The notes beneath the pieces were generated by a model. The model was not told the DNA's origin. It worked only from the letters and a program-made list of their open reading frames with translations, and did not search any database. Shown piece after piece: positions 1 through 5,017 of a stretch of 5,017 bases of DNA (its first letter is position 1; every line of letters starts with the position of its first letter). This DNA is from Bryobacterales bacterium (lineage in GTDB: Bacteria; Acidobacteriota; Terriglobia; Bryobacterales; Bryobacteraceae). The translations under genes were made by a program, and so were the position numbers. The stretch is from NCBI GenBank assembly GCA_003132905.1, contig PKZC01000128.1, forward strand, positions 15,560-20,576. The letters run 5' to 3'.

Positions 1-691
1 CCGCCACAATCGGTACCGATTGCGGCGGCGAGGATACGCTGTTCACGGTCACCACCAGGTTCGCTGTGCCGGACGTCTGCCCCGCAGGCAGCGCCTCAAA
101 GGGGACTTGTGCGTTGACGAGAGGAAATGCACCTGTTGGGACGACGGCGCTCAGGGGAGCGGGAATACCGTTGAACGTCACACTCGCCCCTCCGAGGGAA
201 ATCGGGAGGGGCGTCGTGGTGGCGGTTGCGAGCGTGGCTCCCGGAAACGTTCCGAAAATGGATACCAGTGAACCGGGCGCAACCGCCGATCCATTACCAT
301 TCGCGTCCTTTGCAAAGCTGGCGGCGTTGGTCACGCCGCCGACGGCCACAGTGGGTGAGGAACTCGGACCGATTGTGAAAGAAATCGCAGCGGAGACGCT
401 CCCGCCGCTCGACACTGTAATTGAGGCGGTTCCTGAAGAAGCGATCAGGCCGCTGTTCACCGCTGCTTGCAATTGTGTGGCACTGACAACGGTAGTCGGA
501 AGCGCGCTTGCATTCCACTGAGCCACCGCGCCAGCAGCAAAATCGGATCCGTTCACTGTGAGCTTAAAGGGAGGTCCTCCGGCAGTGTCTGAGGAAGGAG
601 ACAAACTCGTAATCGTCGGAGAAGTATCGCCCGTTGCCGAGAGAATGAAGTTCAATGTAAAGAGAGGAGCGCTGGCATCATCCCAGAACAC
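1..691 (-). CDS. Frame-shifted C-terminal part of the secreted hydrolase: IPT/TIG-like domain plus TIGR03437-like domain (partial)
   Basis: An open frame of 230 codons runs from about 691 to the window edge. It has no credible start: no ATG near its beginning and no ribosome binding site before the GTG at 691. It begins VFWDDASAPLFTLNF, which completes the beta-strand pattern cut off at the end of the neighbouring hydrolase frame. Counting from 691, residues about 25-108 look like an IPT/TIG immunoglobulin-like fold (SPTITSLSPSS, then LTVNGSDF, then ASITVSS). Residues from about 113 onward match the TIGR03437 domain pattern: GGVTNAASF, VAPGSLVSIFG, then PLVNAQVPFEALPAGQ. That domain is common at the C-terminus of secreted proteins in Solibacter and relatives; its role is unknown. 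The distal part of the domain lies outside the window. I infer this is not a separate gene but the tail of the hydrolase at 678-2282, shifted by one base. Confidence 0.75.
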   Translation of the reverse strand, partial: MFWDDASAPLFTLNFILSATGDTSPTITSLSPSSDTAGGPPFKLTVNGSDFAAGAVAQWNASALPTTVVSATQLQAAVNSGLIASSGTASITVSSGGSVSAAISFTIGPSSSPTVAVGGVTNAASFAKDANGNGSAVAPGSLVSIFGTFPGATLATATTTPLPISLGGASVTFNGIPAPLSAVVPTGAFPLVNAQVPFEALPAGQTSGTANLVVTVNSVSSPPQSVPIVA

Positions 692-2282
692 CTTGAATTG
701 TCCAGGCTCCAGGATAGGAAGCGGCCGGCGATCCGCTGATCGGGATCTGGGCGAAAAAGCACTGGTAGCCGTTCTGGCCAGGCGATGAGACCGTCGAATT
801 CACGCTTCCATAAAGGACGCCGTCAGGACGCACAAAACTTATCTGGGTAGAGTCTCCAGCGTGTGCTCCGGTAACGTCGAAGTAAAGGAAGACCTGCGCA
901 GACAAGGTCGTAAAGCTTGTGACCTCGGGGGGGATAATGCACAAGCCGTTAACGATACCGTTCATGTTCGACGTGAATTTGTTTAGGACCGTCAGACCGC
1001 TCGCGGACGTTGAGGGAACGGTAAACGTGAGATTCCAATTGTTGCTGCCTGTGGAGTGGTCCACTCCGAGCGTCTGCTGCAGGCTGCCGCCCGGATAGTT
1101 AAGCGTGTACGTGCCGGTGGGCACGCTGTAGAAGACATTCGGCCCAGTGCCGGACAACAAGGTTGGGCCGCTTAGTGCGTATTTCACGCCCGGGGCCGAC
1201 TGGACGGCGATGCTCGTTGTCTGCGCCAGCGGGCCGTGCAGAAGAACCTTATCGATCTCCAGTTCGACGGTATTAGCCGTTAAGGACTGTGCCCCTACAA
1301 CAGTCAGGAAATGAAGCGGGTTAATATTGATGACACTGCCGTAAAAGGCCGAGAACGCTCCGAAAAAATCTGGGGGAGCGACATCATAGTAGTTTGGCCA
1401 AGAAGGCACAACGTTTTGAATGCTTTGCTCTTGGAACGTAACAACATCGTCTCCATCGGGACCCAGCACTGCTGAAAAACCGGGGGTCGTATAACTCTGG
1501 ATGGAAGCGATCGTCAAACCCGTAGGTGGGCTGCCTGCGCTAGTATTCAGCGCGTTGATCACGAAGCTGGATTCTTCCAACTCGCGTCGGTTTAATGTGT
1601 CCAGGCCAAAACAAAACGCGGGAAGTGGAGCGAGCCAGCTGGCCCAATTTGTTATTTCCGCTCCTCCGTGCGGTGTGTCGAGCGTAATGAGCTTGCTGAT
1701 GTCCTGCGTGTAATATGTCTTCGGTGCGGCAAGGCAAGCATACGTGTTCTGATCGCTGCATGTTCCCCCTGAAGAGGAAGCGTAGGGAATGGCTAGATTT
1801 TCTACGTAAGCTCGTGCATCGAGGCCCCCCTGGCTGTGGGCAATCACGATAACATCCTCGACGAGGGTCAGCGCCGTGATTGCCTCGATGACGTGCGCGA
1901 GTTCGTCCGCCTTGTTCAAAATGGAGACCTGCGCCACATTGTTTGCGTCTATTGACGAGAAGTCTGTCGACGATGGATCGAAGAAGTTAATTGCGAAGAA
2001 GCGCGTCGAGGAAGGAACCGTGGACAGGAAGTCCTGCCCGTTGGGCCATGTCTTCACCCTTTGACTATTGGTGTCGTAATACACCGTCCAGGGCACTGCA
2101 TTGGTGTAAAGGAGCGGCTTTAGGCCAGTCACGTGATTGATCACGCTTGTCTCGAGCGTGCCCCAAGAGACCGCCGTATCGCAAAAGCCATGAACAAACA
2201 AAACTGGGCGGCCAACGGAGGGTTGAGAATGCGCGAGGGAGCCAGCCGAAAAGAGAAGGATCAACGTTCTCAGTCGAAGCAT
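678..2282 (-). CDS. Secreted alpha/beta-hydrolase, lipase/esterase-like (reading frame ends early by probable frameshift)
   Basis: Predicted exported serine hydrolase, 534 codons in this frame. Residues 1-19 form a signal peptide (MLRLRTLILLFSAGSLAHS, likely cut before Q20). VLFVHGF at 28-33 is the oxyanion-hole HG motif. VIVIAHSQGG at 144-153 is the nucleophile elbow with Ser150, with Ala in place of the first Gly of GxSxG. LDTPHGG at 201-207 is typical of lipases of the PGAP1/LCAT/lipase-2 type. GPDGDDVVTF at 274-283 probably holds the acid (Asp278 or 279), and NPLHF near His324 the histidine; both are inferred by position. C175 and C183 could form a disulfide. From about 340 the chain is beta-rich, with a PEGA-like stretch (PTGTYTLNYPGG) and a second sandwich. 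The ATG at 2282 is preferred over an upstream TTG at 2339 because it has AGGAAGG 5 nt upstream and begins the signal peptide. The substrate (ester or lipid) is unknown. The stop at 678 looks premature. Confidence 0.85.
   Translation of the reverse strand: MLRLRTLILLFSAGSLAHSQPSVGRPVLFVHGFCDTAVSWGTLETSVINHVTGLKPLLYTNAVPWTVYYDTNSQRVKTWPNGQDFLSTVPSSTRFFAINFFDPSSTDFSSIDANNVAQVSILNKADELAHVIEAITALTLVEDVIVIAHSQGGLDARAYVENLAIPYASSSGGTCSDQNTYACLAAPKTYYTQDISKLITLDTPHGGAEITNWASWLAPLPAFCFGLDTLNRRELEESSFVINALNTSAGSPPTGLTIASIQSYTTPGFSAVLGPDGDDVVTFQEQSIQNVVPSWPNYYDVAPPDFFGAFSAFYGSVININPLHFLTVVGAQSLTANTVELEIDKVLLHGPLAQTTSIAVQSAPGVKYALSGPTLLSGTGPNVFYSVPTGTYTLNYPGGSLQQTLGVDHSTGSNNWNLTFTVPSTSASGLTVLNKFTSNMNGIVNGLCIIPPEVTSFTTLSAQVFLYFDVTGAHAGDSTQISFVRPDGVLYGSVNSTVSSPGQNGYQCFFAQIPISGSPAASYPGAWTIQGVLG
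691..695 (-). other. Probable single-base frameshift site inside the hydrolase gene
   Basis: On the minus strand the hydrolase frame reads CAA GGT GTT CTG GGA TGA. Skipping one G at 692 gives CAA, GTG, TTC, TGG, GAT, GAT, so the protein would continue WTIQ-VFWDDASAPLFTLNF into the IPT/TIG and TIGR03437 frame. That frame stays open to the window edge and has no start of its own. This could be a real mutation, a sequence error in a GG pair, or, less likely, recoding. I see no classical slippery heptamer. Confidence 0.7.
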
Positions 2283-2287
2283 CCAAA

Positions 2288-2294
2288 CCTTCCT
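2288..2294 (-). promoter_or_regulatory. Strong ribosome binding site of the hydrolase gene
   Basis: AGGAAGG on the minus strand, 5 nt upstream of the ATG at 2282. It decides the start: the in-frame TTG further upstream would add 19 mostly charged residues in front of a normal signal peptide and has no such site. Confidence 0.75.
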
Positions 2295-2369
2295 GCGTTC
2301 GTGTTTCGGCAGTGCGACAGTTCGCACGATGCTCCGCAAGCGAAGTCGCTGAAATCGGCAGGTGTACGT

Positions 2370-2399
2370 GAGTAAGGCAAGTTCTTGGATACCTTACTC
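2370..2399 (-). terminator. Inverted repeat overlapping the stop codon of the 2394-3167 gene; possible terminator or 3'-end hairpin
   Basis: Perfect 8-bp arms GAGTAAGG (2370-2377) and CCTTACTC (2392-2399) flank a 14-nt loop. The loop can itself pair CAA with TTG around GTTC. The TAA stop codon of the upstream gene (2394-2396) lies within one arm. No T-tract follows in the minus direction, so it is not a canonical intrinsic terminator. It may serve as an mRNA 3'-end structure or a weak terminator between this gene and the hydrolase. Confidence 0.35.
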
Positions 2400-3167
2400 G
2401 ATCAATCGGAACGTATACATCTTGCCGATTGATGCGCTATTGGATGACGTGACTGCTCCGGGCGGCAGGAAGCCGTACTCTCCAGCCCCTAGGCTCGGCA
2501 GCAATACCTTATACATTCGATTGGCGATTTTCTTGTCTTCAAAGGGAACGACGTCACGAGTGGCGCCACCCGAGACGTGCATCACGCCGCCGGTCACGGT
2601 GCGGAACTCTCGAGAATCCTTCTCTTCGCGCAGATGCAGCAGCTGGTATTCCGTAATCGCCACGCCCTCTGGAGCGTAAATCAGAACTTCGACTGGCGAG
2701 GCAGCCGAATTTCGGCTGTGGTCTCCCGCGATATGCCCGTTAATATCGCCCTTGACGATCCCAGCCGACGCAATGCTCTTCATGACGCCGCCAGTCTTCC
2801 AATTGACGACCTCCGGAAGCATTTCCTCCCACTTGCCCGCCTTTTTGTAGAACACGCCGATATCGATACCCGGAGGAATGTCGCCGTCAGCAGGCGTCGT
2901 GCCCGCGGAAGCTACGGCAGTGGGCGGGACCGTCCCCGTACCCTTGCCCACCATCGCGGTAAGGATCTTCTCGGAGACACCCTTTTGCTTGAGGTTCACG
3001 AGATCGTCAGGCGTCAAAGAATATTTTCCGGGTTGGTTCTGAATCATGCTAACGATGAGGCCCTCGCCCAAGCCCGCCTTCACCATCTTCACGATCGAAT
3101 CGTTGCTCAGTGTTTCCTGGGCAGCGGCCAGGAATGCGAACGCAATAAATAAACGCAGAATCTTCAT
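2394..3167 (-). CDS. Secreted protein of unknown function with N-terminal helical module
   Basis: 257-aa exported protein that I cannot assign to a named family. Residues 1-16 are a signal peptide (MKILRLFIAFAFLAAA, likely cut before QET). Residues about 20-73 form a helical module: LSNDSIVKMVKAGLGEGLIVSMI, then a YSLTPDDLVNLKQKGVSEKI segment ending in TAMV. From memory, similar modules occur at the N-terminus of many uncharacterised exported proteins in Acidobacteriota and Bacteroidota. A Pro/Ala/Thr-rich linker at about 78-98 leads to a globular domain (about 100-257) with VVNWKTGG, GIVKGDINGHI, VTGGVMHVSGGATRD and GEYGFLPPGA; no catalytic signature is evident. Two adjacent ATG codons exist at 3170 and 3167. 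GAGGG lies 3 nt before the first and 6 nt before the second, so 3167 is preferred. It is separated from dapF by about 300 nt and from the hydrolase by about 110 nt, so it may be transcribed alone. Confidence 0.85.
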   Translation of the reverse strand: MKILRLFIAFAFLAAAQETLSNDSIVKMVKAGLGEGLIVSMIQNQPGKYSLTPDDLVNLKQKGVSEKILTAMVGKGTGTVPPTAVASAGTTPADGDIPPGIDIGVFYKKAGKWEEMLPEVVNWKTGGVMKSIASAGIVKGDINGHIAGDHSRNSAASPVEVLIYAPEGVAITEYQLLHLREEKDSREFRTVTGGVMHVSGGATRDVVPFEDKKIANRMYKVLLPSLGAGEYGFLPPGAVTSSNSASIGKMYTFRLIE

Positions 3168-3173
3168 CATTCG

Positions 3174-3178
3174 CCCTC
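3174..3178 (-). promoter_or_regulatory. Ribosome binding site of the 2394-3167 gene
   Basis: GAGGG on the minus strand. Its spacing is 3 nt to the first ATG (3170) and 6 nt to the second (3167). The usual spacing favours the second ATG, a difference of one residue. Confidence 0.55.
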
Positions 3179-3248
3179 AACTGTCGTCTTTCAGCCAGGA
3201 TTTCCACTTTACCCGGCGGAATTTCCATCTTGTTCTGGACAGTCAATA

Positions 3249-3254
3249 AGTATA
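3249..3254 (-). promoter_or_regulatory. Possible -10 element upstream of the secreted-protein gene
   Basis: TATACT on the minus strand, directly preceded by TG, about 80 nt upstream of the start codon at 3167. No good -35 hexamer lies 16-18 nt upstream, so this is only a candidate. It is the best -10-like match I see in the gap between dapF and this gene. Confidence 0.25.
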
Positions 3255-3337
3255 CACCCGGCTGCGCCTGATCGATCCTTTGCTCGCGACCGCTTTTGGC
3301 AACACTTACGACTCGTAGACGGAGCCGACAAATATGA

Positions 3338-3484
3338 AGTCCCGCTCTGTCGGCCATTTTCGCGGACAGGCACTACACACTCCTGCACGCCTATCCTATA
3401 AGCCGGTCAAGCAGTGGCGAACGGCTGCCGGTGATTCTGGGCGAGTTCGACAACGAATTTACTGCGATCAAGGCTTACTTCTAG
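3338..3484 (+). pseudogene. Possible gene remnant: coding-like C-terminal tail on the plus strand
   Basis: A plus-strand frame opens after a TGA at 3335-3337 and runs 48 codons to a TAG at 3482-3484. Its last residues read RLPVILGEFDNEFTAIKAYF, which looks like the end of a real folded protein. There is no ATG start and no ribosome binding site, and the frame overlaps the last bases of dapF convergently. I do not recognise the family. It may be the degraded end of a gene once facing dapF, or chance. Confidence 0.2.
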
Positions 3485-4283
3485 GCGCGTCCCCGTAAAA
3501 CTCGCCGGCTCCGATAATTTCGGCCGGGCCCGTTAAATAAACCGAGTCTTCCCATCGCAGTTGTAGCGATTCGCCGGCCGGAGTCTGAATCGTTACGGGG
3601 CTTGCCGCTACCTTGCGGAGAATCGCGGCCACGCCCGCGCCGGTGGATCCGGTCCCGGAACTGAGCGTTACGCCCGCACCGCGCTCGTAGAAACGGGTCT
3701 CGATGGTGTGTGCATCGATCACTCGGACAAACGAAACATTGGTGCGTTTTTCAAAGCGGGGATGGCCCTCGATCTCCGCGCCTAATGCCTGCCAATCCGC
3801 GGGAAAGCTCTCGACGAAAACCACGCACTGGGGATTGCCGACGTCGAGGATGGTCACTTCCTGTTCGCCGTGCTGGAGTGGGATGCCGCAACGGATCTGG
3901 CGTGCGTCGTATACGGGCTTGCCCATATTCATTTCGAATGAGAATCGCCGGCCTTCGCGATGGAGCAGACGCAAATGCTTGGGCCCGGCGCCGGTGTGGA
4001 TTGTCACTTGATCCACGGCGCGACCGGCCGCTTGTTCCTTATCGATCAATAGGGCGGCTACGCAACGCGTACCGTTGCCGGACATTTCGGGCTCGCTGCC
4101 GTCGGCGTTAAACAGACGGATGGTGGAATCGCGCATTAGGATCCAGCCGTCGGCGCCAATCCCCGTATGCCGATCGCAAATGGCGCGCGCGGTGGACGGG
4201 AGATCGATGCCTGGAACCGCGTCAGCTGGCGTCAGCAGAAAATCATTTCCAGCGCCGTGCGCCTTGGTGAAAGGTATCGCCAT
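3468..4283 (-). CDS. dapF: Diaminopimelate epimerase with serine at both catalytic cysteine positions
   Basis: 271 aa, normal length for DapF, a cytoplasmic enzyme that converts LL- to meso-diaminopimelate for lysine and peptidoglycan synthesis. Family marks: FTKAHGAGNDFLL at 5-17 with active-site Asn12; FNADGSEPEMSGNGTRC at 58-74; DVGNPQCVVF at 147-156; RTNVSF at 180-185; YERGAGVTLSSGTGSTG at 199-215. In classical DapF the MSGNG and LSSGTG motifs read CGNG and ACGTG, where the two cysteines act as the acid/base pair (Cys73 and Cys217 in the Haemophilus enzyme). Here they are Ser68 and Ser209. NPH is also changed to NPQ. The ATG at 4283 is chosen over an upstream TTG at 4310 because the family begins at this point. 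It lies 4 nt after the stop of the upstream membrane-protein gene and shows no clear ribosome binding site, so coupled translation is likely. The fold assignment is sure; the reaction is likely but not certain. Confidence 0.9.
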   Translation of the reverse strand: MAIPFTKAHGAGNDFLLTPADAVPGIDLPSTARAICDRHTGIGADGWILMRDSTIRLFNADGSEPEMSGNGTRCVAALLIDKEQAAGRAVDQVTIHTGAGPKHLRLLHREGRRFSFEMNMGKPVYDARQIRCGIPLQHGEQEVTILDVGNPQCVVFVESFPADWQALGAEIEGHPRFEKRTNVSFVRVIDAHTIETRFYERGAGVTLSSGTGSTGAGVAAILRKVAASPVTIQTPAGESLQLRWEDSVYLTGPAEIIGAGEFYGDAPRSKP

Positions 4284-4287
4284 GGGG

Positions 4288-5017
4288 TCAGTCGCGTTTA
4301 TAGATTTCAATCACCGCAGCGCCTTTGACTTTAACCGTTTGTACCAAATGATAGTGGGGGCCGGTTCGCAGCGACGCTTTCTGGATCGCCGTCGCCACTG
4401 GGTCGCCTGCGATGGCCAGCGCCCATTCTTCGTGCAAGAACAGGTCGGGTCGAGTGGTGGCAGCCATCCACTGCGGTTCATCGCCATCGTACAATGCCTC
4501 GCGCAAGGGGATGCCGGCGGCTCGCAGGATTCCCGCTAGATCGCTAAAGCTGGTGATGACACCTTGGCCAGAATGGTAGGAGCCTGCGAGCGACGACGCG
4601 GCTGCCTGGGTCCACGCGCGGCGAGTGATGGAGTTGACTTGCGACTCTTTCCACGTGATTAAACGATCGGGTCGCGGGTGGATGAGCCAGGGCACGGTGG
4701 CTGCGATCACGATCGCGATTGCCATGCATGGTCGCCAGCGCAAAGGTCCAAGGAACACCAGGCTGCCAGCGCCGATCGCGAGTAGCGGCAGCGCGGTGAG
4801 CGCGTAGCGAGTGTTGTAGTAGGAAAAGGGCCACAGCGTTGGAACATAGATGGGCGCATTTCCGGAGTGCATGCTCCACAGGTAAAAGACAGGTGGAAGA
4901 ACGGCAAACAGGACCGGCCAAAACAGACGGCGTGCGAAGGCGGCCGCGAGGCCTGCTATCCCGATTGCTGCGGCCGACCAGCCCACGCAGAGCCGCACGG
5001 CTGTGAGGTAGTAGCGC
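4288..5017 (-). CDS. Membrane protein, C-terminal part; glycosyltransferase-39/ArnT-like (partial)
   Basis: The frame is open to the right edge of the window (242 codons visible, beginning RYYLTAV), so the start lies outside; the GTG at 4998 is not a convincing start. Four hydrophobic segments are visible at about 8-28, 31-48, 70-90 and 98-113. Between the second and third is an extracytoplasmic-looking loop (APIYVPTLWPFSYYNTRYALT). The last 125 residues are soluble and include ITSFSDLAGILRAAGIP and PDLFLHEEWALAIAGDP, ending AAVIEIYKRD. This layout of late transmembrane helices with an aromatic-rich loop ending in a NxRY-like motif, then a soluble tail, resembles polyprenyl-phosphate-sugar-dependent membrane glycosyltransferases. 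The catalytic N-terminal loop is not in view, so this is a moderate inference. The stop is followed after 4 nt by dapF, which suggests a shared transcript. Confidence 0.7.
   Translation of the reverse strand, partial: RYYLTAVRLCVGWSAAAIGIAGLAAAFARRLFWPVLFAVLPPVFYLWSMHSGNAPIYVPTLWPFSYYNTRYALTALPLLAIGAGSLVFLGPLRWRPCMAIAIVIAATVPWLIHPRPDRLITWKESQVNSITRRAWTQAAASSLAGSYHSGQGVITSFSDLAGILRAAGIPLREALYDGDEPQWMAATTRPDLFLHEEWALAIAGDPVATAIQKASLRTGPHYHLVQTVKVKGAAVIEIYKRD

Larger units (their letters stand above)
3171..3467. other. Intergenic region of about 300 nt between dapF and the secreted-protein gene
   Basis: No supported gene or RNA. It holds the RBS and the weak -10 candidate described separately, and an imperfect hairpin at 3347-3369 (CTGTC/GACAG arms, no T-tract). 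It also holds a near-direct repeat on the plus strand, GGATTTCCA (3198-3206) and GGAATTTCCA (3218-3227), starting 20 nt apart. Its right part carries a plus-strand frame with a protein-like tail ending at 3484. I see no clear terminator behind dapF. Confidence 0.5.

Noticed and set aside
66..521. 151-codon plus-strand open frame
   Set aside because: It lies antisense to the IPT/TIGR03437 frame, whose domain motifs are clear. Its own product has no recognisable motif and no ribosome binding site.
678..700. Programmed ribosomal frameshift at the end of the hydrolase frame
   Set aside because: The needed shift is +1, and there is no slippery heptamer or prfB-like CTT TGA arrangement. A simple one-base insertion or sequence error explains it better.
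2312..2327. 6-bp hairpin GTGCGA / TCGCAC upstream of the hydrolase gene
   Set aside because: Short stem, no T-tract in either direction and no clear regulatory context; likely chance.
2577..3152. 191-codon plus-strand open frame
   Set aside because: It is antisense to the secreted-protein gene, rich in Arg and His as expected of a shadow frame, and has no domain pattern.
3198..3227. Near-direct repeat GGATTTCCA / GGAATTTCCA, 20 nt apart
   Set aside because: Only two short imperfect copies; too little to call an operator, although it lies in the leader of the secreted-protein gene.
3049..3357. 102-codon minus-strand open frame overlapping the start of the secreted-protein gene
   Set aside because: It overlaps the signal-peptide region of the real gene by about 120 nt in another frame. 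No ribosome binding site precedes its ATG, and the translation has no known motif.

Overview
The window reads as a piece of an Acidobacteriota chromosome, most likely from the Solibacter/Bryobacter side of the phylum. The main clue is a TIGR03437-type domain, a family named for Candidatus Solibacter usitatus, at the left edge. Moderately high GC and several secreted proteins of acidobacterial style agree with this. The assignment is by pattern recognition only. All supported genes lie on the minus strand, so transcription runs from right to left.

From right to left: (1) 4288-5017 is the C-terminal part of a multi-pass membrane protein resembling the glycosyltransferase-39/ArnT-like group, cut by the window edge. 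(2) 3468-4283 is dapF, diaminopimelate epimerase, which starts 4 nt after the previous stop and is probably cotranscribed. Both positions that normally hold the catalytic cysteines are serine. (3) 3171-3467 is an intergenic stretch of about 300 nt with a weak promoter-like element and a coding-like plus-strand tail of unknown meaning. (4) 2394-3167 is a secreted protein of unknown function with an N-terminal helical repeat-like module; its stop codon sits inside an inverted repeat. (5) 678-2282 is a secreted alpha/beta-hydrolase (lipase/esterase-like) with beta-rich C-terminal domains. (6) 1-691 continues that protein in another reading frame: an IPT/TIG-like domain followed by a TIGR03437-like domain, cut by the window edge.

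The two main points are the following. The lipase gene and the IPT/TIGR03437 segment look like one gene (at least 760 codons) split by one extra base near 692, either a true frameshift or a sequence error. The DapF is a double Cys-to-Ser version in an otherwise well preserved active-site framework. I see no mobile element, CRISPR array, tRNA or rRNA, and no convincing new multi-gene system. The genes look like ordinary cell-envelope and secreted-protein functions: lysine/peptidoglycan precursor synthesis, a membrane glycosyltransferase-like protein, and exported proteins.
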